Under the pieces are notes generated by a model, which was not told the DNA's origin, ran no database searches, and worked only from the letters and a program-made list of their open reading frames with translations. Both the position numbers and the translations under genes were made by a program. A DNA stretch of 64,000 bases, from NCBI RefSeq assembly GCF_026672425.1, contig NZ_JAPPRC010000003.1, positions 1,656,501 through 1,720,500 on the forward strand, in the 5' to 3' direction. This document shows positions 43,115-51,181 of the stretch, piece after piece; positions within the stretch are counted from its first letter, which is position 1, and each line of letters opens with the position of its first letter. Source of the DNA: Pannonibacter sp. SL95 (lineage in GTDB: Bacteria > Pseudomonadota > Alphaproteobacteria > Rhizobiales > Stappiaceae).

Positions 43115-43962
43115 CGCAGCACCGGATCGAAACGGTCCTTGAGGCCTTCGCCCAGCTGGGAGAAGGACAGGACGGTGAGAAACAGGGTGATGAGCGGGAA
43201 CACGATCACCCACCAGGCCTGATGGATCGACGTGCGCCCTTCGGCGATCATGCCGCCCCAGGTCGGATCATCCGTGGAGATCGACAGGTTGACGAAGGAG
43301 AGGATCGCCTCGACGATCACGGCAATGCCCATTTCTAGCGTCAGCAGCACGACGATCGTCGGCAGCACGTTGGGCAGGATCTCGACGATCATCGTCGACA
43401 ACCGGCTGCGGCCGGCGACCTCGGCTGAGGCGACATAATCCATCGCCCCCTGTGCCATCGCCTCGGCCCGGACCACCCGGGCAAAGCGCGTCCAGTCGAT
43501 GACGACGATGGCGAGGACGATCGAGAACAGCCCCGGTCCCATCACGGCGATCAGGAGGATCGCGAACAGCACCGGCGGAAACGCCATCCAGATGTCGATC
43601 AGGCGCGACACGGCAAGGTCGACCCAGCCACGCAGGAAGCCGGCGGCAAGGCCGAGGCCAGCGCCGATGAGACAGGTCAGGCTGCCAGCGACGATTGCCA
43701 CGAGGAAAGCGATGCGGGCACCGTACAAAATGCGTGACAGCACATCGCGGCCAAGGCTGTCCGTGCCGAGATAGTAGCCCGGTTCCGCGCCGGCCATCCA
43801 GAAGGGCGGCATCCGGCCGAGGAACAGGTCTTGCGCCAGCGGGTCTTGCGGCGCGATCAGGGGCGCGGCGAGGGCGGCGGCGAACAGTCCGCCCAGCCAC
43901 AGTCCGGCAAGCCACAGCCGCGCTCCGGCCCGCCGTTTGATCAGGGAACGTCCGTCAAGCAT
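43111..43962 (-). CDS. Peptide-type ABC importer permease (DppC-like)
   Basis: The product has 283 residues and about six membrane helices. GTDSLGRDVLSRILYGARIAF is the DppC/OppC signature; the EAA-like loop is YVASAEVAGRSRLSTMIVEILPNV. It overlaps both neighbours by a few bases. It forms the channel with the DppB-like permease. Confidence 0.9.
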   Translation of the reverse strand: MLDGRSLIKRRAGARLWLAGLWLGGLFAAALAAPLIAPQDPLAQDLFLGRMPPFWMAGAEPGYYLGTDSLGRDVLSRILYGARIAFLVAIVAGSLTCLIGAGLGLAAGFLRGWVDLAVSRLIDIWMAFPPVLFAILLIAVMGPGLFSIVLAIVVIDWTRFARVVRAEAMAQGAMDYVASAEVAGRSRLSTMIVEILPNVLPTIVVLLTLEMGIAVIVEAILSFVNLSISTDDPTWGGMIAEGRTSIHQAWWVIVFPLITLFLTVLSFSQLGEGLKDRFDPVLR

Positions 43963-44965
43963 GGCGCAGCCTCGGGTTCAGGACGGCATAGAGGAGGTCA
44001 ACGGCGAGATTCACGCCGGTGAAGATCAAGGCAAACAGCAGCACGATGCCCTGGATCAGCGGCAGGTCGCGGTTGATCACCGCGTCGATGGCCATGTTGC
44101 CGAGCCCTTCATAGGAAAACAGCCGCTCGATGATGACGGTACCGCCGATCAGGAAGGTGAACTGCACGCCGACCAGGGTCAGCGTCGGCAGGATCGCATT
44201 GGGCAGGGCCTCGCGCGTGATCACATGCGTCTCGCCATAGCCCTTGGTCCGCGACAGGGTGACATAGTCGAGGTGCATCGTTTCCTTGAGGCTCTGCTTC
44301 AGCAGCTGGCTGATGATCGCCGCCAGCGGGATCGCCAGCGCCAGGGCCGGCAGCAACATGTGGCTGACAAGATCCAGCCACAGGTCGAAGCGCAGCCGGA
44401 TGACGCTTTCGATGAGATAGAAATCGGTCGAGAAGGGCAGGTCGAGCGACGGCGTGATCCGTCCGGAGATATGGAAGATCGGGAATGCAACGCCGAACAC
44501 AAGCACCAGGATCAGGCCCCAGAGAAAGTCCGGCACCGACAGCGCCATGCCGTTCGATACGTCAATGGCGGCTTCGATCCGGGTGCCGCGCTCGCGCGTT
44601 CCGGTCAGGGCGCTGACACCGCCAATGAACACGGCGATGACCAGGGCCATCAGCGACAGCTCCAGCGTCGCTGGCAGTCGGCCAAGAACGAGGTCCAGCA
44701 CCGGCTGGCGCGCCGTGATCGACATGCCGAAGTCACCGCTCAGCACACCGCCAGCCCAGATGACGAATTGTTCCGGGATCGACTTGTCAAAACCGTAGAG
44801 AGCCGTAAGCCGGCGGATGTCGTCCTCTGTTGCCCCCGGCGGCAGCATCATGGCAATCGGATTGCCTGGCACCACGCGGATGACAAAGAAAACGATGACG
44901 GCAGCTCCGACAAGCGTCACCGCCGTCGTCGCCAGCCGCAAGAGTAGCGTCCGAAAAATCTGCAT
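43955..44965 (-). CDS. Peptide-type ABC importer permease (DppB-like)
   Basis: The product has 336 residues. The N-terminal helix LLLRLATTAVTLVGAAVIVFFVIRVVPGNP and the loop YVTLSRTKGYGETHVITREALPNAILP are DppB signatures, with FLIGGTVIIERLFSYEGLG near the C terminus. It lies 75 bp after the binding-protein gene. Confidence 0.9.
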   Translation of the reverse strand: MQIFRTLLLRLATTAVTLVGAAVIVFFVIRVVPGNPIAMMLPPGATEDDIRRLTALYGFDKSIPEQFVIWAGGVLSGDFGMSITARQPVLDLVLGRLPATLELSLMALVIAVFIGGVSALTGTRERGTRIEAAIDVSNGMALSVPDFLWGLILVLVFGVAFPIFHISGRITPSLDLPFSTDFYLIESVIRLRFDLWLDLVSHMLLPALALAIPLAAIISQLLKQSLKETMHLDYVTLSRTKGYGETHVITREALPNAILPTLTLVGVQFTFLIGGTVIIERLFSYEGLGNMAIDAVINRDLPLIQGIVLLFALIFTGVNLAVDLLYAVLNPRLRHA

Positions 44966-45040
44966 GCGCCCGTGTCCCCCAGCGCGAAGTGACAGGTCCG
45001 GCCGGCTCTCCTCGTGCCGGCCGAACCTCGTGGCGCAGGG

Positions 45041-46558
45041 TTAGCCGCGCTTCATCAGCTGCGGCAACAAGGCGCCGGAAGCATGCGGCGTGACAGTGAC
45101 ACCCTTGGCCGACAGGATCGGCTGCACATACTGCAGCAGCGGGATCACCAGCGCGTCTTCTGCAATGCTCCGGTCGACCTCCTGCCAGCCGAGGATGCGC
45201 TTGCCTTCGTCCTTCTCGCCCCACAGCGGCGCGATCTTGGCCATCAGGTCTTCGCCATCCCAGAGCGAGTGCGGCGACGGGCCAAACATGGCAAAGCCGG
45301 TCGAGGTGGTCGGGTCACCGACCGAATTGCCCCAGTTGTAGAAGGCGGCCGGGGCGAGGGTGTCTGCAGCGCGCAGCTCGTAATGCTTGGCGATTTCGTA
45401 GACTTCGATTTCTGCCTCGATGCCGACCTTGCGCCACAGACCGACAATGGCCTGGATGACCTCGTAGTCCTTCGGCTTGAAGCCCTTTGTGGTCTGGATC
45501 TTGAACTTGACCGGCTTGTCCTTCGAGTAGCCGGACGCGGCCAGAAGCTCGACGGCCTTCGCCGGGTCATAGGCGACCGTGATCGAGGGATCAAAGGCGT
45601 CGTATTGCGGCGTCTGCAGGGTATCGAGCTTGACGCCATAGCCTGACATCAGCCGGTCGATGATCGTCTGCTTGTCGATGGCATGGGCAGCGGCCTTGCG
45701 GACGTTGGGATCCTTCATCACGTCGACGTCGTTGAGGAAGATCATGCCGATGTCGGAGATCGGCGCGGCAACGCCGTTGAGCTTGCCCTTGAGCCGGTCG
45801 TACTCCTCGTAGGGCATTTCGAGCGTGACATGGGCGGAGCCCGATTCCACTTCCGCGACACGGGCAGTGGCGTCGGTGACGAACTTGATCGTTACCGTCT
45901 CGAACTCCGGCTTGGTGCCCCAGTAGTTCGGATAAGCCTTCAGGCGGACGAAGGCGTTGCGCTCGAACTTGTCGACCATGTAGGGGCCGCTGCCGATCGG
46001 AGCGGCTTCAAACCCTTCCGCGCCGACCTTTTCGAAGTAGGCCTTCGGCATGACATAGCCGGTGAGGAAATACATCCACTTGAAGATGGTCGGGTCGAAC
46101 TGCTTCACGTCGGCCGTGACGATGTTGCCTTCGGTGCGGTGGTTGGTCAGCGTGCTCCAGATGAAGTTGATCGGGTTGCCGGTGTCCGGGTTGGCAGCAC
46201 GGGCGAGCGACCAGGCCACATCCTCGGCCGTCAGCGGCGAGCCGTCATGCCAGGTCACGCCTTCGCGCACCATCATCCAGACCTGGGTCTTGTCCTCGTT
46301 CCAGCCCCACTCGGTCAGGATGCCGGGTGCGGGTTTCAGGTCCGGCTGCTGCAGGATGAACTGGTCGAAAACCGACTGGTACAGGCCCTGGATGGTCGGG
46401 TTGACGGCGGACGGGCCGACGGTCGGATCCCAGCTCGGCAGGTTGACGTTGTAGGCAATGACCAACTCGTCGATGGCGGCGAATGTGGGCAGGCCCGAGA
46501 CAGCAAGCAGCGCGCCGGCGGCGGCCCCTTGCAGGAGAGTACGGCGTGTCAGTTCCAT
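45041..46558 (-). CDS. Peptide-type ABC importer extracellular solute-binding protein
   Basis: The product has 505 residues. The N terminus TRRTLLQGAAAGALLA resembles a twin-arginine signal. The SBP_bac_5 fold shows in LVIAYNVNLPSWDPTVG, VREGVTWHDGSPLTAEDVAWSLARA, GSGPYMVDKFERNAFVRL and HAIDKQTIID. Such proteins bind peptides, opines, glycosides or other compounds, so the ligand is open. It sits between the first FAD oxidoreductase (24 bp away) and the permease genes, implying the ligand feeds that enzyme. Confidence 0.88.
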   Translation of the reverse strand: MELTRRTLLQGAAAGALLAVSGLPTFAAIDELVIAYNVNLPSWDPTVGPSAVNPTIQGLYQSVFDQFILQQPDLKPAPGILTEWGWNEDKTQVWMMVREGVTWHDGSPLTAEDVAWSLARAANPDTGNPINFIWSTLTNHRTEGNIVTADVKQFDPTIFKWMYFLTGYVMPKAYFEKVGAEGFEAAPIGSGPYMVDKFERNAFVRLKAYPNYWGTKPEFETVTIKFVTDATARVAEVESGSAHVTLEMPYEEYDRLKGKLNGVAAPISDIGMIFLNDVDVMKDPNVRKAAAHAIDKQTIIDRLMSGYGVKLDTLQTPQYDAFDPSITVAYDPAKAVELLAASGYSKDKPVKFKIQTTKGFKPKDYEVIQAIVGLWRKVGIEAEIEVYEIAKHYELRAADTLAPAAFYNWGNSVGDPTTSTGFAMFGPSPHSLWDGEDLMAKIAPLWGEKDEGKRILGWQEVDRSIAEDALVIPLLQYVQPILSAKGVTVTPHASGALLPQLMKRG

Positions 46559-46582
46559 GTTTCTGTTCCCTCTGATTGTTTG

Positions 46583-48148
46583 TTATTTGCCAGCGAGTTT
46601 CTGGCCCAGCAGGAAGCCTGAGCCTGCCCCCGTGCCCGCGCCGGGCCAGACGGCTGCCCCGGTGAGGTGGAGGTTCTTGATTGGTGTCGACCCGTCCGTG
46701 TGGCCGCGGGCCGGGCGAAACAGGAAATTCTGGGCGATGTGATGCGATCCGCAGACCTGATCGCCGCCGACAAGGTTCGGGTTGTCCTTTTCGAGGTCCG
46801 TCGGGGTGACAACGTGGCGGCCGAGGATCTTTGACCGGATGCCGGGGGCATAGCCGTCGAGCAGCGTCAGGGCGCGCTCAGTGAAGGGGTCGGCTGCCTC
46901 GGGCCAGCTTGTCGCCGTGATTTCGCCCGCTGCATCCCCAAGGATCGTGCCGGGTGCCATGCGGACCTGAACCCACAGCACATGCTTGCCCGCCGGTGCG
47001 CGGGAGGGGTCAAATACGGTCGGCTGACCGACGACGAGGATCGGCTCGCTGGGCAGCAGTCCTGCCTCGGCTTCTTGATAAGTCCGGGCCATCTGGTCGA
47101 GGCTCGGGGCAAGATGCACATAGGCATAGGACTTCAGCGCGTCGCCAGCCGCCCAGTCGGGCAGGCTGTCCAGGGCCAGATGGATCATCATGGTCCCGGG
47201 CGCGTGCCGGAAGTCCTGCATTGCCTTGTCGAAAGCCGGCTCTGTCCCGCCGGTGAGGCGGGCAAGGGCTGACGGGGCAACACCGGCAATCACATGTCTG
47301 GCCGCTATACGCCGGCCGTCCGCCAGTTCAATGCCGCTGGCCTTGTCACCGTCCTTCAGGATTCGCGCGACTGCGATACCCGTCTCGACACGCCCGCCAT
47401 GGGCCTCGATCCCCTTGACCATGGCACGGATGATCGTGTCAGCGCCGCCCTGGCCGATGGCCATGCCGAAGGCCTGGCCAGCCATGCCCTCGAGGTAGGG
47501 AAACAGCGCGCCCCCGGCGACGTCAGGAGCAAAGTCGAGATGCATGCCCCAGGCACCCAGCATGGCGCGCACTTCCGGCGCCTCGAAGGTCTCGGTGAGA
47601 TAGGCACGCGGCGACTTCAGCAGGAACTGTGCAAGATCGAGCGACCCGGCCACGCCCTTGCCGCGCAGCGTTTTGAGAATAAAATATGCAAATGCACTTA
47701 AATTCATCCGGCTGCCGAGCAGGCCGAACAGATGTGGGGCCTCTTTGGCAAAGCCGTTGACCAGCCGCTGCCACGTCTCTGCATCGCGGGCTGAAAAACG
47801 GGCGATGTTGCGCGTTGTTTCCGCGATGTCAGTTGCAACGCCGCACCATTTGCCGCCTGAAAACGCCGAGGCGAACGGACGGTTGACCGGCACGAAGGCG
47901 GCGCCCTGGGCGGTCAGGTCGGATGCGTGTGTCTTGAAAAAGGCGCTTCCAGCGAAAAGCGACAGGTTCATCGCGGCCCAGTCATGGCGGAAGCCGGGCA
48001 GGGTCAGTTCCTGGGTCTTGACCGCGCCGCCGGCCATCTTGGCCTGTTCATAGACGGCGACCTTCCAGCCGCGCCTGGCCAGATGAAATGCGGCGGCCAG
48101 GGCATTGTGGCCCGCACCGATCAGCACCGCGTCGAAACTGTCTGACAT
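46583..48148 (-). CDS. Phytoene-desaturase-like FAD oxidoreductase 1
   Basis: The product has 521 residues with the ATG behind GGGAGG. FAD site AVLIGAGHNALAAAFHLARRG, then AGGAVKTQELTLPGFRHD; C-terminal FRPARGHTDGSTPIKNLHLTGA closes the FAD domain. It is the phytoene-dehydrogenase-related NAD(P)/FAD family, but no carotenoid genes are nearby. It is a paralogue of the protein at 49043-50605 over the whole length (shared VGQP, DPSRAP, NLVGGD). First gene of the leftward operon. A short AT-rich patch (47680-47705) uses codons rare in the rest of the gene. Confidence 0.82.
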   Translation of the reverse strand: MSDSFDAVLIGAGHNALAAAFHLARRGWKVAVYEQAKMAGGAVKTQELTLPGFRHDWAAMNLSLFAGSAFFKTHASDLTAQGAAFVPVNRPFASAFSGGKWCGVATDIAETTRNIARFSARDAETWQRLVNGFAKEAPHLFGLLGSRMNLSAFAYFILKTLRGKGVAGSLDLAQFLLKSPRAYLTETFEAPEVRAMLGAWGMHLDFAPDVAGGALFPYLEGMAGQAFGMAIGQGGADTIIRAMVKGIEAHGGRVETGIAVARILKDGDKASGIELADGRRIAARHVIAGVAPSALARLTGGTEPAFDKAMQDFRHAPGTMMIHLALDSLPDWAAGDALKSYAYVHLAPSLDQMARTYQEAEAGLLPSEPILVVGQPTVFDPSRAPAGKHVLWVQVRMAPGTILGDAAGEITATSWPEAADPFTERALTLLDGYAPGIRSKILGRHVVTPTDLEKDNPNLVGGDQVCGSHHIAQNFLFRPARGHTDGSTPIKNLHLTGAAVWPGAGTGAGSGFLLGQKLAGK

Positions 48149-48176
48149 TTTGCCACCTCCCAATGACAGAAGGATA

Positions 48177-48196
48177 TTTGCATTTGCATTTAATTC
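48177..48196. promoter_or_regulatory. AT-rich repeat in the divergent promoter, possible MarR operator
   Basis: TTTGCATTTGCATTTAATTC lies midway between the divergent starts at 48148 and 48247, in an otherwise GC-rich region. A similar string (TGCAAATGCACTTAAATTC, 47687-47705) occurs inside the first oxidoreductase gene. Binding by the MarR protein is inference. Confidence 0.4.
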
Positions 48197-48246
48197 TGTC
48201 TAGAGTGATTTCAGAGGTTGGAGGACCTCGTTCTAGGGAGAGAGAC

Positions 48247-49038
48247 ATGACAGCTGGAGCTATGCTTGCGGACCTCGGGCAATTGCTCGCCTCGGGAGGG
48301 GTCGAAGTGGTGGATTGTTCCGGCGTGCTGGGGCCAGAGACGCCCCTCATCAAGCTGCCGCCGGACTTCGCCAAGGACACGCCGCCGATCAAGATCCACC
48401 GCATCAGCGAGTACGATCATAACGGTCCGTTCTGGGCCTGGAACTGGCTGGAACTGGGCGAGCATTCCGGCACCCATTTCGATGCGCCGCATCACTGGAT
48501 CACCGGCAAGGACTATTCGGACGGCTACACCGATACGCTTCCTGTCCAAAAGCTCGTGGCGCCGGTCAATGTGCTGGATTTCTCGGCTGAATGCGCCGCT
48601 GACCCGGATTTCCTGCTGACTGTCGAGCACGTGAAGGCCTGGGAGGCCCGTCACGGGGCGATTGGGGCCGGCGAATGGGTCGTGCTGCGCTCCGACTGGG
48701 ACGTCCGCGCGCATGACGAGGCCCTGTTCCTCAATGCCAACGAGACCGGACCGCACACGCCCGGACCGACGGCGGAGACCATCGAATACCTGATCGGCAA
48801 GGGCATTGTCGGCTGGGGCAGCCAGTGCATCGGCACCGATGCAGGGCAGGCCGGTGGCATGACGCCGCCGTTCCCGGCGCATAACCTCCTGCACAAGCAC
48901 AATCGCTATGGTCTGGCGAGCCTTGCCAATCTGGACAAGCTGCCGCCGAAGGGCGCGATCCTCATTGCGGCGCCCCTGAAGATCAAGAATGGCACGGGAT
49001 CGCCGATCCGCGCCCTGGCGCTGGTCCCGCGGGGCTGA
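48247..49038 (+). CDS. Cyclase-family (kynurenine-formamidase-like) metal hydrolase
   Basis: The product has 263 residues. The signature HSGTHFDAPHH (residues about 77-87) is the metal-binding motif of the cyclase/formamidase family; WVVLRSDWD and GIVGWGSQCIGTDAGQ are further family segments. By family it hydrolyses an N-formyl, amide or lactone bond in aromatic metabolism. GGGAGAG precedes the ATG. First gene of the rightward operon; the next gene begins 4 bp later. Confidence 0.83.
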   Translation: MTAGAMLADLGQLLASGGVEVVDCSGVLGPETPLIKLPPDFAKDTPPIKIHRISEYDHNGPFWAWNWLELGEHSGTHFDAPHHWITGKDYSDGYTDTLPVQKLVAPVNVLDFSAECAADPDFLLTVEHVKAWEARHGAIGAGEWVVLRSDWDVRAHDEALFLNANETGPHTPGPTAETIEYLIGKGIVGWGSQCIGTDAGQAGGMTPPFPAHNLLHKHNRYGLASLANLDKLPPKGAILIAAPLKIKNGTGSPIRALALVPRG

Positions 49039-49042
49039 TCCG

Positions 49043-50605
49043 ATGGCGGTCGATCACATCATCATCGGCTCGGGCATCAATGGCCTGGTCGCAGCGGCGA
49101 TGCTGTCCGCAAAAGGCCGCCGCGTGCTCGTGCTCGAGCGCGAGGCAGACTTCGGCGGCTGCATGCGCACCGGCGAGGTCACATTGCCGGGCTTCAGCCA
49201 TGATGTGATGGCCGCCACATTCGTCCTGTTCATGACGTCGCCAGCCGGGGCGCTGCTTGCTCCGGATCTCGCCCGCCATGGCATGGAGTACTGCCACACG
49301 CCGCATCCGACAGCCGTGCTGCGGCCGGATGGGTCGGCGCTGGTGCTGTCGACCGATCAGGCCCGCAACATTGCAGCGTTCAACGCCCTGGCGTCCGGCG
49401 ACGGTGACCAGCATGGACGCGATGTCGGAGCGATCGGTGCCGAGGCGCCGTTCCTGTTTTCGCTGCTGGGCGGTGATCTGTGGTCCTTTGCCACTGCCCG
49501 CCTGATGTTCGGCCAGGTTCGCCGGCGGGGCTTGCGCGGGCTTGCGGCCTGGATGGGCGAGGCTTTGGCGCCGGCACGCGGCTGGCTCGAAACCAGCTAC
49601 CAAAGCCCGCTGGTGCAGGCGCTGTGGGCGCCGTGGGTGCTGCACTGTGGCCTGACGCCGGAAAGCGCCTATTCGGCCAAGATGGGCCAGGTCATCGCCT
49701 TCGCGCTCGAGGCTGCAGGTGCACCTTTGGTCCGGGGCGGGGCAGGGGCGGCGGTGAACGCCTTTCGCCGGCTGATCGAGGAACGCGGCGGGGTCACGCG
49801 GAGCGGTGCCGATGTCGAACGCATTCTGGTGCGAGATGGCCGCGTTACCGGCGTCCGCCTGACCACGGGCGAGGAAATCGCTGCACCGTCCGTGCTCGCC
49901 AGCGTCGCGCCGGGTCAACTCTATGGACGCCTTCTGGGGTCGGATGCGCCGCCCGAGGATGCAGGCGCTGCAAAGACGTTTCGGCATGGCCGCGGCGATT
50001 TCCAGCTGCATTATGCGCTTGACCGCGCGCCAGACTGGATGGCCGAGGGGCTTGAAAAAGTGGCCCTGATCCATCTCAGCGACGGCATTGATGCCGTGTC
50101 CAAGTCCGCCAACGAGGCCGAGCGTGGCATGTTGCCGGAGGTGCCGACGATCTGTGTCGGGCAACCGAGTGCGCTGGATCCTTCGCGCGCGCCCGACGGC
50201 AAGGCGGTTCTCTGGCTGCAGATCCCGGATGCACCGCGGTCGATCAAGGGCGATGCTGCCGGCAAGATCGGCGGCAGAAGCTGGGATGTGGCCACGCGCG
50301 AGGCCTTTGCCGACCGGATCGAGGCCATTCTTGCCAGTCACATCCGCGACTTTGCCGCGATCCGGCTCGCCCGCCGCGCCTATTCGCCCAAGGACCTTGA
50401 AGCGATGAACGTCAATCTCGTCGGCGGTGATCCTTACGGCGGCCATTGCGGCATCGACCAGTTCTTCATCTGGCGGCCTCTTGCCCATTCGACCAATGGT
50501 CTTGGCAGGGTCAAAGGACTTATCCATATCGGTGCTTCGACCCATCCTGGGCCGGGTCTTGGAGGAGGATCCGGGTTCAACGCCGCAAAGAGGCTTGGTG
50601 CATGA
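49043..50605 (+). CDS. Phytoene-desaturase-like FAD oxidoreductase 2
   Basis: The product has 520 residues. FAD motif HIIIGSGINGLVAAAMLSAKG and GGCMRTGEVTLPGFSHD; C-terminal FIWRPLAHSTNG and GLIHIGASTHPGPG. It aligns end to end with oxidoreductase 1 across the divergent promoter, so the pair arose by duplication and may act in sequence or as a heteromer. The substrate is unknown. Its stop overlaps the MarR start (ATGA). Confidence 0.82.
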   Translation: MAVDHIIIGSGINGLVAAAMLSAKGRRVLVLEREADFGGCMRTGEVTLPGFSHDVMAATFVLFMTSPAGALLAPDLARHGMEYCHTPHPTAVLRPDGSALVLSTDQARNIAAFNALASGDGDQHGRDVGAIGAEAPFLFSLLGGDLWSFATARLMFGQVRRRGLRGLAAWMGEALAPARGWLETSYQSPLVQALWAPWVLHCGLTPESAYSAKMGQVIAFALEAAGAPLVRGGAGAAVNAFRRLIEERGGVTRSGADVERILVRDGRVTGVRLTTGEEIAAPSVLASVAPGQLYGRLLGSDAPPEDAGAAKTFRHGRGDFQLHYALDRAPDWMAEGLEKVALIHLSDGIDAVSKSANEAERGMLPEVPTICVGQPSALDPSRAPDGKAVLWLQIPDAPRSIKGDAAGKIGGRSWDVATREAFADRIEAILASHIRDFAAIRLARRAYSPKDLEAMNVNLVGGDPYGGHCGIDQFFIWRPLAHSTNGLGRVKGLIHIGASTHPGPGLGGGSGFNAAKRLGA

Positions 50606-51072
50606 GTGAAGACACCGAAACCCATGCAAGGCTTGGCGAGATTGGCCTGACCAATTTTGCCCCCTATCTGATGAACCGGATCATGGGCCGGTACAACGCG
50701 ATGATCCGGGAGGAAATGGCAGATGTCGGCCTGACAACGCCGAAGATGCGGACACTGGCAGTGCTGTCGGTGGTCGAGGGACCGCTGATCCGCGAGCTTG
50801 CCGTCTATACGGTCGTCGAGCAGTCGACGTTGAGCCGTGCTCTGGATCAGTTGCAGACCGAGGGGCTGATCCGGCGCGAAGCCGACGCCAGCGACAGCCG
50901 CGCCGTACGGGTGTTCCTGACGGATGCCGGGCGCGCCACCTTCGAGACGCTGTGGCCGCATATGGCGGCCTCGGCCGCGCGGCTGTTCAAGGGCATACCA
51001 GACGAGGAGCAACGCGCCTTCGTGGCGACCTTGCAGAAGATGCTGACGAATATCCGCAAGCACGAAATCTAG
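50602..51072 (+). CDS. MarR-family transcriptional regulator
   Basis: The product has 156 residues. The winged helix is clear: TTPKMRTLAVLSVVEGPLIRELAVYTVVEQSTLSRALDQLQTEGLI, followed by the wing READASDSRAVRVFLTDAG. MarR dimers usually repress catabolic genes and release DNA on binding an aromatic ligand. Lying inside the rightward operon, it probably controls both divergent units. Confidence 0.9.
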   Translation: MSEDTETHARLGEIGLTNFAPYLMNRIMGRYNAMIREEMADVGLTTPKMRTLAVLSVVEGPLIRELAVYTVVEQSTLSRALDQLQTEGLIRREADASDSRAVRVFLTDAGRATFETLWPHMAASAARLFKGIPDEEQRAFVATLQKMLTNIRKHEI

Positions 51073-51181
51073 GACGCGACGAGCGCAACGGGTGATGGAG
51101 CCTGCCGGTGCTTCCGGCGGGAACGGGAAAGCTTTGTCTTTCGCCAGGCCCCTGGGCCGGAATGGTGAGGAGGAGAGGGAA

